A stretch of 64,000 nucleotides of DNA from JBGTFE01 sp036403235 (GTDB taxonomy: Bacteria; Acidobacteriota; Blastocatellia; Pyrinomonadales; Pyrinomonadaceae), in the NCBI GenBank assembly GCA_036403235.1, contig DASWRI010000042.1:15752-79751 (forward strand), read 5' to 3'. This document shows positions 9,901 through 17,108 of the stretch, in pieces. Positions within the stretch are counted from its first letter, which is position 1. Each line of letters begins with the position of its first letter. Below the pieces are notes generated by a model that was not told where the DNA came from, ran no database searches, and saw nothing but the letters and a program-made list of their open reading frames with translations. Position numbers and translations under genes: made by a program.

Positions 9901-10434
9901 ATTCTGAATTTGGGCGATTATGAGGAAATCAAAACCGGCGCTAAAATTAGTCTGGCCGGCATTATTTCAGGTTTTCAGGTTAGATACAGCAAAAAAGGCA
10001 ATCGCTTTTGTATCTTTCGGCTGGAAGACCAATCGACCGGCGTCAAGTGCCTCGCATGGGCCGATACGTATTCAAAGTTTTCCGAGTTTTTACGTGATGA
10101 CGAGCTTTTGATAGTAGAAGGCCGGGTTGAATCAAACGAAGGACAGGACATTACGATAATTCTGGATGATGCTAAAAAACTTGCTGACGCAGTTCCACAA
10201 AAAGCTCGAAATGTTACAATTACGCTGCCGGAGAAAGTATTCGACGAGACACTTTTTGAAAATTTATTTTCTATACTGAGCAAAAACAAAGGCAATTGCG
10301 AAGTTCACCTGAATTTTGTTTTGAACGAGAAAGTTTCCCTGAAGATGCTTTCGATGCCGCTCAGAATGCAGGGCTCGAGTAAGATTGAGAACGATTTAAA
10401 ACAATTCGGCTGTCAGGTAAACTGGATTTTGTAA
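6907..10434 (+). CDS. dnaE: DNA polymerase III alpha subunit
   Basis: A 1175-residue replicative polymerase of the DnaE1 type. It begins with a PHP domain (HLHLHTDYS, residues 12-20), then the polymerase core with GPGRGSAAGSL (about 382), the catalytic acidic motif PDIDIDFC (about 423) and RHSSVHAAGVVI. A helix-hairpin-helix region follows, then an OB-fold near residues 1000-1080 and a short tail. Length fits DnaE. The gene diverges from miaB with only 33 nt between starts, so each promoter must overlap the other gene's leader or coding region. accA follows 19 nt later. Confidence 0.97.
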   Translation: MKLDFKPKDFVHLHLHTDYSLLQSAIQLKPLAKRLKEMDMKACAATDFGNMYGAISFYNTMKAEEIHPIIGYEAFLTFESRFDKELHVKAGERPYYNLVILATDMDGYYNLAYLASKAFTEGFHYKPRIDLEILQQKSKGLIALSSGFNGPIWHFLKHDNEQRALENAKLMEDVFGKGNFFIEIQDHSLDEEKKIQKDIINFSKKNDIPIVATNDAYYLNQDDARAHELLLAIGEGKTVNDSTRTILGSPNFHVRSAEEMWRIFGRELPEALHNTLRITEMCNLEFPNESTLTLPRYPIPENSKCETTDEYFEKVVLEGFEARRDDVWLPIQSAGKLKYTLADYGERIQTEITTIKNMGFPGYFLIVWDFIRYAKRKGIPVGPGRGSAAGSLVAYCLEITDVDPLQYDLLFERFLNPERISMPDIDIDFCVKGRADVINHVTEVYGRESVCQIITFGTMASKAAIKDVGRALSMPYGDVEKIAKLIPPPVRGRNVSISQALEQVAELKRFTETDNNIKDLVDLARRLEGCARHSSVHAAGVVISPKPLHELVPVANSTKSELTSQYSMNDLEKVGLLKMDFLALTTLTIISDCLNSIKRKAGTEIEWNKISLDDPKTMSLFGEGRTEAIFQFESSGMQEICRRLKPKELEDLAALNALYRPGPLDGGMVDDFIARHRGEKRVQYIIPEMKDILQNTYGILVYQEQIMQLAQKLAGYTLGEADMMRRAMGKKKREEMAKHAEKFVSGAVANNIKKEKAEEIFNLMAQFADYGFNRSHSVAYAYLAFQTAYLKAHYAAYFYAAVLSNEAQDTTKIYKYSNELRSAGLKLLPPDINESDADFTPMENAVRFGLNAIKGLGSTSVQAIIEARKRGSFTSLFDFTAKLDQGILNRRGLESLICAGAFDSLMPAEINVNVWRARLFAGIDGSLSHGQKIWQDKMRGQSGLFGANESSVNNFQVELPDASAWSQAELSKQEKAAVGFYLSNHPLDYYRQILTELKILNLGDYEEIKTGAKISLAGIISGFQVRYSKKGNRFCIFRLEDQSTGVKCLAWADTYSKFSEFLRDDELLIVEGRVESNEGQDITIILDDAKKLADAVPQKARNVTITLPEKVFDETLFENLFSILSKNKGNCEVHLNFVLNEKVSLKMLSMPLRMQGSSKIENDLKQFGCQVNWIL

Positions 10435-10453
10435 GTTTTTCTGGAGAATCGAT

Positions 10454-11296
10454 ATGACTGAAATTAAAAATGCCTTTGAGCGCGTGCAGCTGGCGAGACA
10501 CGCCGAAAGGCCATATACAAAGGATTTGCTTTCGACTATTTTTACAGACTTTGTAGAGCTTCACGGTGACCGTAGATACGCGGACGATCCGGCGATTTTG
10601 TGCGGTTTTGCAAAACTCGACGGCCGCCACGTGGCGGTTATCGGTCAGCAGAAAGGAAGAGACACAAATCAGAGGCGGCATAGAAATTTCGGAATGCCGA
10701 AACCCGAGGGCTATCGAAAGGCTTTGAGACTTATGAAGCTGGCAGAGAAATTCGGAAGACCTGTCATCACTTTTATAGACACGCCCGGGGCCTACCCCGG
10801 AATAGATGCGGAGGAGCGCGGTCAAGCCGAAGCGATCGCTTTTAATTTGCGCGAGATGGCTAATTTAAAAGTCTCGACAATCGTCGTCGTACTGGGCGAG
10901 GGCGGCTCCGGCGGCGCGCTCGCCATCGGGGTCGGCGACCGGATTTTGATGATGGAAAATTCCGTCTACTCGGTTATCTCTCCCGAAGGCTGCGCGGCGA
11001 TTCTCTGGAAAGATTCGGGCCAGGCAAATCGCGCCGCCGAGAGTTTGCGCATGACGGCCGTCGATTTAAAGAATTTGGGTCTGGTCGACGAAATTATATC
11101 GGAAAGCGTCGAATGGAAGTTTGAGGCCGTCGACGCAAATAAAAATCAAACGACGGATGAAAATTTTCAGACGGTCGCGGACGATTTAAAAAAATCGCTT
11201 TTGAATAACTTAAACGAGCTCGAGCGACTGGAAGCAGTCGAAAAAATCAGCCTTCGTTTTGAAAAATTCCGGAAAATGGGCCAATGGGTCGGTTAA
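10454..11296 (+). CDS. accA: Acetyl-CoA carboxylase carboxyltransferase, alpha subunit
   Basis: A 280-residue AccA that with AccD transfers the carboxyl group from biotin to acetyl-CoA for fatty-acid synthesis. Seen are FERVQLARHAERP, QQKGRDT, FGMPKPEGYRKALRLM, ITFIDTPGAYPGIDAEERGQ and GEGGSGGALAIGVGD. It lacks the N-terminal helical extension of the E. coli protein (319 residues) and begins directly at the core, as in shorter AccA forms. A CTGGAGA ribosome site precedes the ATG. It is likely cotranscribed with dnaE, a linkage common in bacteria. Confidence 0.96.
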   Translation: MTEIKNAFERVQLARHAERPYTKDLLSTIFTDFVELHGDRRYADDPAILCGFAKLDGRHVAVIGQQKGRDTNQRRHRNFGMPKPEGYRKALRLMKLAEKFGRPVITFIDTPGAYPGIDAEERGQAEAIAFNLREMANLKVSTIVVVLGEGGSGGALAIGVGDRILMMENSVYSVISPEGCAAILWKDSGQANRAAESLRMTAVDLKNLGLVDEIISESVEWKFEAVDANKNQTTDENFQTVADDLKKSLLNNLNELERLEAVEKISLRFEKFRKMGQWVG

Positions 11297-11332
11297 AAAA
11301 TCTATTTCTCAAGATTACACTTTTTGCATATA

Positions 11333-11367
11333 AAAATGCTGCATTAAAATTATTAATGCAGCATTTT
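11333..11367. terminator. Bidirectional terminator between accA and ssb
   Basis: A perfect 15-bp stem (11333-11347 with 11353-11367) with a 5-nt loop. The stem ends in A-tracts on one side and T-tracts on the other, so it can act as an intrinsic terminator for convergent accA (+) and ssb (-). Confidence 0.85.
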
Positions 11368-11392
11368 ATTTTTGCAATGGACTTTTCAGAAT

Positions 11393-11845
11393 TTAGAAAG
11401 GTATATCGTCGTCGGAAGGCGGGGCCGCGCCGGCGCCGCTGCTTCCTCCTTCATCAAAATCGCTCCCGCCGGAGAATTCGCCTTCGGAATGGCCGGCCGA
11501 GCCGAATTCCTCGCCGCGGCCGGCACTTATAAACTGCATATCGGTGGCATTTACTTCGAGCGTATAGCGTATTTTTCCGTCGCGATCCGTCCACTCTTCG
11601 ATGCGCAGGCGGCCTTCGACATAGACCGGGCTGCCCTTTGTTAAGTATTTTGAGGCATTTTCAGCTTGTTTGTTCCAGAGGGTTACGCGAAACCATGTCG
11701 TCACATCCTGCAGTTCGCCGGCTTTATCTCGTTTTTTTTCATTAGTGGCGACTGAAAAATTACAAACTGCGCTTCCCTGAGGCGTATAGCGCAGCTCCGG
11801 GTCGCGCCCTAAATTTCCGACAATAATAATTTTATTGAAAGACAT
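11393..11845 (-). CDS. ssb: Single-stranded DNA-binding protein
   Basis: A 150-residue SSB: an OB-fold (about 1-105; SFNKIIIVGNLGRDPELRYT at the start, then EGRLRIEEWTDRDG), a Gly/Ser-rich linker and the acidic tip DDDIPF that recruits repair and replication partners. It coats single-stranded DNA. A GGAG ribosome site lies before the ATG. It is monocistronic between a bidirectional terminator and its own promoter. Confidence 0.97.
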   Translation of the reverse strand: MSFNKIIIVGNLGRDPELRYTPQGSAVCNFSVATNEKKRDKAGELQDVTTWFRVTLWNKQAENASKYLTKGSPVYVEGRLRIEEWTDRDGKIRYTLEVNATDMQFISAGRGEEFGSAGHSEGEFSGGSDFDEGGSSGAGAAPPSDDDIPF

Positions 11846-11893
11846 TATCTTTAATCTCCATTTTTTGTTTAAAATTTTAGCAAACTTTTTCGG

Positions 11894-11923
11894 ATATTAC
11901 TCTCATCCATCTGAAACGGTCAA
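11894..11923 (-). promoter_or_regulatory. Probable ssb promoter
   Basis: On the minus strand TTGACC (11918-11923) and TAATAT (11894-11899) are 18 nt apart, about 50 nt before the ssb start. Confidence 0.5.
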
Positions 11924-11989
11924 GTGACACGGTTTAAATTTGCAATACACATATTATAATAGATTTTAGAATTTAGCTCAGAATGTTTA

Positions 11990-13150
11990 ATGAAGAAAAT
12001 TTCACAAATTAAATCGGCGCTCGCACTTTTTTTAATACTTGTATTTCTATGCGTTTCGATTGAGGGCGAAAATCTTTCGCAAAAAAACATATCGCTCGAA
12101 CAGCCTCTAAAACCCTGTTGGAGTTTTGAATCGGATAAGCTTTTGCAACCTTATATCGCGTCCGATAATGATAAAGTTTTCCTTCCCTTCTTTTCAGGAA
12201 ATGTTTCCGCAGTAAATATTTCTGATGGCAAATTTCTATGGAACGCAGACCTCGGTGGAGAAATCGTCTCAAAAATAGTAAGTGACGAAAAAAACATATA
12301 TGTATTAACCAGTACATCGAGCAGAGATGAAGAATCAGAACAGGCGGAAGCAAAATCTGCGAAAAACACTTCTCTGCGAGCAATCGATATAAACAGCGGG
12401 CTGGCAATTTGGAAGCGAGACTTTAAATTTGAAATTTTAAATACTCTGAAACAGGCCTCGACAATAGTACTCACTACCAGAGACGGCCTTATATATGGTC
12501 TGGAGAAACAAGAAGGAAAAATCCTCTGGGAAAACGATTTTAAGCAGGAAATTTCCGGCGCTTCAATCTCGGATGAAGCAGCCGATACAATCGTTATAGA
12601 GACCACTAACGGAAAAATACTATCTACCTCGGGAACAGACGGAAAGCTCGATAAAACATATAATACCGAAAACTCTCAAACCAGCAGTTTTCTACTAAAT
12701 AAAGAAGCTTTTATATGGGGAGACAGGAAGGGCTCTCTATACGACTCAAACGTTCAAACCGGCGATATAGACTGGAAAAGGAAGTTCGGAGGCGAAATCA
12801 CAAATATAAGTCAAACAAACACGGGCCTTTTAATCACCTCCATGGATAATTTTATATATATGCTGAATAAAACAAGCGGGAAGATAATCTGGAAAAGAAG
12901 ACTTGCCGCGCGCGTTACCGAAAAACCGTTTATAAAGGAAAATATTGCAGTAGTTTATGGTCTCGGAGAATCAACGGCAATGATTATTGAGCTAAAAAAA
13001 GGGAGGGTAGTGAACTCTATTTCATTATCAGACGCGAATTCTTTTATGGGCGGAGTTATTTATTCGGGAGAATTATTAATATTCCCTACCCTTCGAGGGC
13101 TCTATGCGTTTGGTTCGAATTGCAAAAAAAATGAGAAGATTGATAACTAA
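11990..13150 (+). CDS. Secreted PQQ-like beta-propeller repeat protein
   Basis: A 386-residue protein with an N-terminal signal segment (about residues 9-24) and repeated propeller blades. Repeat signatures are visible as GKFLW, GLAIW, GKILW, GDIDW and GKIIW, spaced along the chain as in PQQ-like/BamB-like seven- or eight-bladed propellers. These usually act as binding scaffolds in the periplasm; I see no dehydrogenase domain, so a catalytic role is not supported. A TATAAT (11955-11960) upstream may be its -10 element. It ends in a terminator that overlaps its stop codon. BamB itself is possible but no lipobox Cys is evident. Confidence 0.75.
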   Translation: MKKISQIKSALALFLILVFLCVSIEGENLSQKNISLEQPLKPCWSFESDKLLQPYIASDNDKVFLPFFSGNVSAVNISDGKFLWNADLGGEIVSKIVSDEKNIYVLTSTSSRDEESEQAEAKSAKNTSLRAIDINSGLAIWKRDFKFEILNTLKQASTIVLTTRDGLIYGLEKQEGKILWENDFKQEISGASISDEAADTIVIETTNGKILSTSGTDGKLDKTYNTENSQTSSFLLNKEAFIWGDRKGSLYDSNVQTGDIDWKRKFGGEITNISQTNTGLLITSMDNFIYMLNKTSGKIIWKRRLAARVTEKPFIKENIAVVYGLGESTAMIIELKKGRVVNSISLSDANSFMGGVIYSGELLIFPTLRGLYAFGSNCKKNEKIDN

Positions 13151-13163
13151 GTTCAATCTTCTC
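13133..13163. terminator. Terminator overlapping the propeller-gene stop codon
   Basis: An 11-bp perfect stem (13133-13143 with 13153-13163) and a 9-nt loop that contains the TAA stop. It separates the convergent propeller gene (+) and DUF465 gene (-). The T-run after the stem is poor on the plus strand. Confidence 0.6.
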
Positions 13164-13200
13164 TCATATAAAAACCTTTAAAAACCTTTTTTCTTGAAAG

Positions 13201-13431
13201 TTAATGCGTTTTAGAGTATTCCTGCATTATTGCGTATATCTCGTCTTTTATTAATAACTTCTTTTTCTTAAGGGTTGATTCTTCAATTAATTCATCGTCG
13301 TTCGGATATGTTAATCCGCCTAACTCATTAAGACGTACTTCATAATCTTGGTGCTGCTGCACCAATTCCCGAAAATTTTGATTTTCTTTCAAAAGTTCAT
13401 CGCGAACCGTATCTACAGTTGTCATATCCAT
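13201..13431 (-). CDS. DUF465/YdcH-family small protein
   Basis: A 76-residue, highly charged helical protein. The pair of segments LLKENQNFRELVQQHQDYEVRLNEL and EESTLKKKKLLIKDEIYAIM matches the DUF465 (YdcH-like) pattern of an antiparallel helical hairpin. Function is unknown. A GGGAGA ribosome site lies before the ATG. It follows rimI on the same strand after 117 nt. Confidence 0.75.
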   Translation of the reverse strand: MDMTTVDTVRDELLKENQNFRELVQQHQDYEVRLNELGGLTYPNDDELIEESTLKKKKLLIKDEIYAIMQEYSKTH

Positions 13432-13548
13432 GGCATTATTCTCCCTTTCATATTGAAGTTTTTAAGCCCGCAAAATCTTTCTGTGGACTGTAAAATTGAT
13501 GTTATCTTACAAAGACTCGCCGAATCAAGTTTGCAACTCGAGGCTGAT

Positions 13549-14079
13549 TTATTTTTTGTCAGATAAATCGAGGCGCATCACGAGCACATCCTCGACCGGC
13601 GAATGATAAAAATTTTTCCTTCTATATGCTTCTGTAAAGCCGTTTTTTTGATAAAAATCAAATGCCAAGCGGTTCGACTCCCTGACCTCGAGCCATACCT
13701 TTAGAGCCGTCTGTTTCTTTACTAAACACAAAAAAGCTTCCATCAAGCTCTGCCCGACTCCGATTTTCTGAAAATCTTTCTTTACGGCAATATTATAAAT
13801 CTCGGCTTCGTTTGAATTGTTCAAATCCTCACCCGAATCTATATCGAAATCCTCTTGCATTATCAGACGCGCCACTATAAAACCGATTATTTTCTCTTCA
13901 AAAATTGCGATTAAAGCAATCGAATCTTTTCTTGGAAGCTCGCTTTGGTAATCTTCTATCATCCATACGGACAAATTGTTTTCAGATTCAATCCGTTTTA
14001 CTTCTTCGATCGACGAAAAAGTCATAGGCGAAATCCGTATCGAACAATTTTTTTTAGGAGATACGCGCGTCTCTCGCAT
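13549..14079 (-). CDS. rimI: RimI-like ribosomal-protein-alanine N-acetyltransferase
   Basis: A 176-residue GNAT-fold acetyltransferase. The acetyl-CoA-binding motif QKIGVG is followed by LEVRESNRLAFDFYQKNGF, typical of RimI. Its start overlaps the end of tsaB by 26 nt; tsaB-rimI coupling is common in bacteria. RimI acetylates the N-terminus of ribosomal protein S18 in E. coli; the substrate here is inferred. Residues 1-15 are poorly conserved, so a later start is possible. Confidence 0.85.
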   Translation of the reverse strand: MRETRVSPKKNCSIRISPMTFSSIEEVKRIESENNLSVWMIEDYQSELPRKDSIALIAIFEEKIIGFIVARLIMQEDFDIDSGEDLNNSNEAEIYNIAVKKDFQKIGVGQSLMEAFLCLVKKQTALKVWLEVRESNRLAFDFYQKNGFTEAYRRKNFYHSPVEDVLVMRLDLSDKK

Positions 14080-14713
14080 AAATCGGCAAAATCTCCGTAG
14101 AAGAATTTATCTGTTCGCTTCGCAGACCGATATATTTGGCCGGATTTTCGTTAAATTCGATTAAATTAAATTCCTTCAAATTAAAATCCGTTTTAGAAAT
14201 TTTCTCGATTAAATCGCATGGCAATATTAGCGTTTTTTCCGCAAATTCTCGCAGATGCAAAGCAAACTCACTAATTCGTGTGATTTTCGGCGAGGTTTTT
14301 TCCAAAATATCGTTTCGTCCGTCAGTCTCAAAACTTTGCCAGCAAATATCCGTCTTTCCCGAAGAAAAACCGGTTATCACAGTCCCCTTGTCTTTTGTTT
14401 TTAAGACCATTGCTTCCAGCATCGAAACGCCCTTACATTCACATCCGAGAGCTTTCTGTAATCCCTTGGAAGTCGCGATGCCGACTCTCACCCCCGTAAA
14501 GCTTCCCGGGCCGGTACAGATTGAAATGCCTTTTATCTCGCTTTTATCCAAAAGATTTTTTGATAAAAGACTTGAAATATTTGTATGTAAATCTTCTGCT
14601 CTGGAAATCTTGTCTTCGCCCGCCCAAAAATCAATCTCGAAGCCTTTTCTCAAAAGCGAAAGACTTCCGCCCGCGTTGGCCGTCTCGATTGCTAAAATCA
14701 CATCTCTTTTCAT
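14054..14713 (-). CDS. tsaB: tRNA threonylcarbamoyladenosine synthesis protein TsaB
   Basis: A 219-residue TsaB of the ASKHA fold. It opens with ILAIETANAGGSLSLL and has ICTGPGSFTGVRVGIATSKGL, the family signature. It partners TsaD in making t6A37 in tRNA. Its start overlaps the nucleotidyltransferase stop by 4 nt, so it is translationally coupled to the PqqD/HprK cassette upstream, although the functions look unrelated. Confidence 0.93.
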   Translation of the reverse strand: MKRDVILAIETANAGGSLSLLRKGFEIDFWAGEDKISRAEDLHTNISSLLSKNLLDKSEIKGISICTGPGSFTGVRVGIATSKGLQKALGCECKGVSMLEAMVLKTKDKGTVITGFSSGKTDICWQSFETDGRNDILEKTSPKITRISEFALHLREFAEKTLILPCDLIEKISKTDFNLKEFNLIEFNENPAKYIGLRSEQINSSTEILPIYARDARIS

Positions 14714-15645
14714 CCGTTTTTTCTGCGCCGAAAAAGCGTCGCACCGACTCTTTTAAATGAAGGCGTCGCACGTTTGAAAACGTCTCCGACTTGATAAAAA
14801 ATCCTCGGTCGATTGTCGAAACTTCCTTCCATTTCGATTGTCGCCTGAATCGGATTCGGCGGTATACGCTTTCTTATCTGCTGGAATAATTGTTTTCTAT
14901 CGCCGAAACAGGTATGGATGGGCTTTAACCTGACGTTGCTCCTCCATTCTTTTTCGACGCATTTAATCAGCCATCCGGGGATTTCTTCAGCCTCTCTTTC
15001 GATAGGCGTATCTTTTAACGAAAGCCCGAAATATTTTTCGGCCAGACCGATTGTACAGACAATCCATTTCCGGCGTTTTTTGCTCACCGTTTCCAGACAT
15101 CTCTCCCAATCGAAATTCAAAGCACGATTTTCGACGGCGTAAAAAATATCTTTTAATTTTTCCTTGTAGGCACCGCCGTCCGTCAGCCAGTGTACGCATA
15201 AAACGCGCAGATGGTCTTCGGGCCGCAATAGACGGATTCGCGACGCCCCGATTTCAAACAGCTGCGAGTTTTCAAATAAATCTTCCCAGGCTACTGTGTC
15301 CAGATGTCTTAAGCCGTTGTGCAAATCCACGTTCAGCTTTTTTACATCGATATTTTTCGAAACGTTTTCCGCCTTTTGAAAAAGTGCCGGGTCGACGCAC
15401 AAATCTATATCGGCAAATATTCTTTCGCTTTGAAGAGGATAAAATCTGGCGGCCGCCCAGCCTTTTATCAAAATCGGCTCGATTTCATTTTCCCTGAATA
15501 TTTCAAATGCTCTCTTTATTTTTTCTTCCTGAATTTTCCAACGCAAAGCTAGCCAGGCGCCGTCCCTATTTTTCTGTTCGACCGAAGACATTAAATTTAA
15601 AACGTAAAAATAGAGAGAGAGCAGCAAAGACTTTTTCGCCTTCAC
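14710..15645 (-). CDS. Nucleotidyltransferase-family protein (NTP_transf_5 type)
   Basis: A protein of up to 311 residues with the pol-beta-type nucleotidyltransferase motif: KGWAAA (61-66), then R75 and the metal-binding D79-I-D81, as in the uncharacterised nucleotidyltransferase family linked to PqqD and HprK-like genes. A homologue in lasso-peptide clusters modifies the phosphorylated peptide. The longest frame starts at GTG 15645, which lies inside a terminator-like hairpin; ATG at 15591 (residue 19) begins after it and may be the true start, though neither has a clear ribosome site. It lies between the PqqD-domain gene and tsaB. Substrate unknown. Confidence 0.75.
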   Translation of the reverse strand: MKAKKSLLLSLYFYVLNLMSSVEQKNRDGAWLALRWKIQEEKIKRAFEIFRENEIEPILIKGWAAARFYPLQSERIFADIDLCVDPALFQKAENVSKNIDVKKLNVDLHNGLRHLDTVAWEDLFENSQLFEIGASRIRLLRPEDHLRVLCVHWLTDGGAYKEKLKDIFYAVENRALNFDWERCLETVSKKRRKWIVCTIGLAEKYFGLSLKDTPIEREAEEIPGWLIKCVEKEWRSNVRLKPIHTCFGDRKQLFQQIRKRIPPNPIQATIEMEGSFDNRPRIFYQVGDVFKRATPSFKRVGATLFRRRKNG

Positions 15646-15655
15646 TGCTCTCTCT
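15611..15655 (-). terminator. Attenuator-like terminator after the PqqD-domain gene
   Basis: On the minus strand an 11-bp perfect stem (15645-15655 with 15614-15624) with a 20-nt loop is followed by CTATTTTT. It lies 21 nt past the PqqD-gene stop and covers the annotated GTG start of the next gene. It should end much of the transcription after the PqqD gene, leaving partial read-through. Confidence 0.65.
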
Positions 15656-15675
15656 AAGTTAGAAAAAACATTAAA

Positions 15676-16158
15676 TTACGGAGCGCAAACGCCCGAAGGG
15701 TTACAGTTAACGGTTGAAGGACAACCCGTTTGAGCTGCACAGTCAGCCGGCGCGACGCATGCGCACGAAGCGGTTGCAAGCGCGCTCGAAGGCGCTGTCA
15801 GCGATGCCACGACCGGCAAGGCTATAACCGCTGCAAAACCGATTTTCTTGATTACTTCGCGTCGGTTTTGTCCCTTGAAATTGGTCTGCAAACCTTCGCT
15901 CAGAAGATTTTTGTCGTTGAGCTGCTCAACCGCGAGCCAAACCAAATCTTCATTTACGGGACTGCCAAAATCATTTTCAAAAGACTTGGTGATGTCCGCA
16001 ATCGATTTATTGCCGTCACAAGACTTCCAGACAAAAGCTGCCGTCTTGTTCAAACAATGTGCCTTGTTTGTATCCAAATCATATATCAAAACTTCCTCCG
16101 GCATTTCCTGAACAACTAATCCTTGTTTTCGGGCCACCGGTACCTGCGAGCTATTCAT
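15676..16158 (-). CDS. PqqD-domain protein with Tat-like segment and six-Cys tail
   Basis: A 160-residue protein in three parts. Residues 10-90 are a PqqD-type peptide-binding domain (LIYDLDTNKAHCLNKTAAFVWKSCDG region). Residues 98-130 look like an internal twin-arginine signal: R99-R100-E-V-I-K-K, a hydrophobic stretch and an SSALA or ATA cleavage-like site. Residues 131-160 are a tail with six cysteines (132, 134, 140, 146, 152, 158). PqqD domains normally present RiPP precursors to modifying enzymes; here domain and putative exported peptide are one chain. A very strong GGAGGAG site precedes the ATG, and a terminator follows. Relatives are known as 'PqqD family, HPr-rel-A system' proteins; function is undescribed as far as I know. 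Confidence 0.85.
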   Translation of the reverse strand: MNSSQVPVARKQGLVVQEMPEEVLIYDLDTNKAHCLNKTAAFVWKSCDGNKSIADITKSFENDFGSPVNEDLVWLAVEQLNDKNLLSEGLQTNFKGQNRREVIKKIGFAAVIALPVVASLTAPSSALATASCACVAPADCAAQTGCPSTVNCNPSGVCAP

Positions 16159-16215
16159 TTTTTCTCCTCCGATTTATTAACAAATAATATCAAAAAAACC
16201 TTTTAGGTGCAATAT

Positions 16216-17085
16216 TTATCTTACATTAGTTTCGTAAAACTTCAGTAATGTTTCAACAAAGTCTCTGGCTTCACCTCTTTTACTTTTGGCGATTATGGCA
16301 TGATTTGCCATTTTATTCAAGACTTGCAAAGAAAATTGTGGATTATATCTTATCGGAATCGTATGCGCGAGAATCTCCATAATCCCCTGTCCCGCGCTGA
16401 TTATCCGGGGCTTCCATTCGGCCCCCGCTTCATATTCGGTTATCAAAACCATTCCGACCGGTATCGGCTCCGCCCCGATTTTTCCGCCAATTGATTGAGC
16501 CTCGGTTTCAACCTGTTTGTATTTATCGACGAAGCCGCGTAAAGAAAGTGTCTTCGGAAACGGATAAACCAAACCTTCTTCATTCAATACAGCATATTCG
16601 TCCGAATAATACAAAGCGCCGCGTTTGATTAATTCCGCGACCAGAGTCGTTTTCCCCTGAAAACTTTTGCCCGGAATAACGATTGCCTTTCCGTTCCAGC
16701 CAACCACGCCGGCGTGCAGAAACACTCTTGAGTCGGCATATTCAGCGATTGTCAAACGCAGTTTGCTCGTTGAAAAATTGAAGAAATTTTCTTCCGATTC
16801 GCCGAATGTAATTTTTTCGCCGTCCTTATAAAGCTCGTAAAGACCGTCGCTTTTCACGTTCAGAAGAAAATCGTGTTCGGCTTCCAGTGAGTCGTCGATA
16901 ACAAAGGAGGCCGGAACGATTTTCCGAAGGTGTTTCTCCATTTTTTTCAAAAAACTTTTGTTATTTGATTTTATACCGATTTTAACACCGTATGACTCGA
17001 ACTTAAATTGGTATTCTTCTTTCAAATAATCAGAAACTTTCCTTTTACTCATCCGTGAAAACTGCAATATTCTGCTTAAACACAT
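16216..17085 (-). CDS. HprK-like P-loop kinase
   Basis: A 289-residue protein related to the C-terminal domain of HPr kinase/phosphorylase. The Walker A motif GKSFQGKT is at 139-146, preceded by FLHAGVVGWNGKAIVIP and followed by GALYYSDEYAVL and PFPKTLSLR, as in 'HprK-related kinase' proteins that accompany PqqD-domain genes and in lasso-peptide kinases. No HPr gene is adjacent, so HPr is unlikely to be the substrate; the neighbouring PqqD-domain protein is the natural candidate (inference). ATG 17085 gives the longest frame; M12 is an alternative. It lies 23 nt after the WbpL-like gene and 57 nt before the PqqD-domain gene. Confidence 0.8.
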   Translation of the reverse strand: MCLSRILQFSRMSKRKVSDYLKEEYQFKFESYGVKIGIKSNNKSFLKKMEKHLRKIVPASFVIDDSLEAEHDFLLNVKSDGLYELYKDGEKITFGESEENFFNFSTSKLRLTIAEYADSRVFLHAGVVGWNGKAIVIPGKSFQGKTTLVAELIKRGALYYSDEYAVLNEEGLVYPFPKTLSLRGFVDKYKQVETEAQSIGGKIGAEPIPVGMVLITEYEAGAEWKPRIISAGQGIMEILAHTIPIRYNPQFSLQVLNKMANHAIIAKSKRGEARDFVETLLKFYETNVR

Positions 17086-17108
17086 TATAAACTATCATTT
17101 TGAGATAT

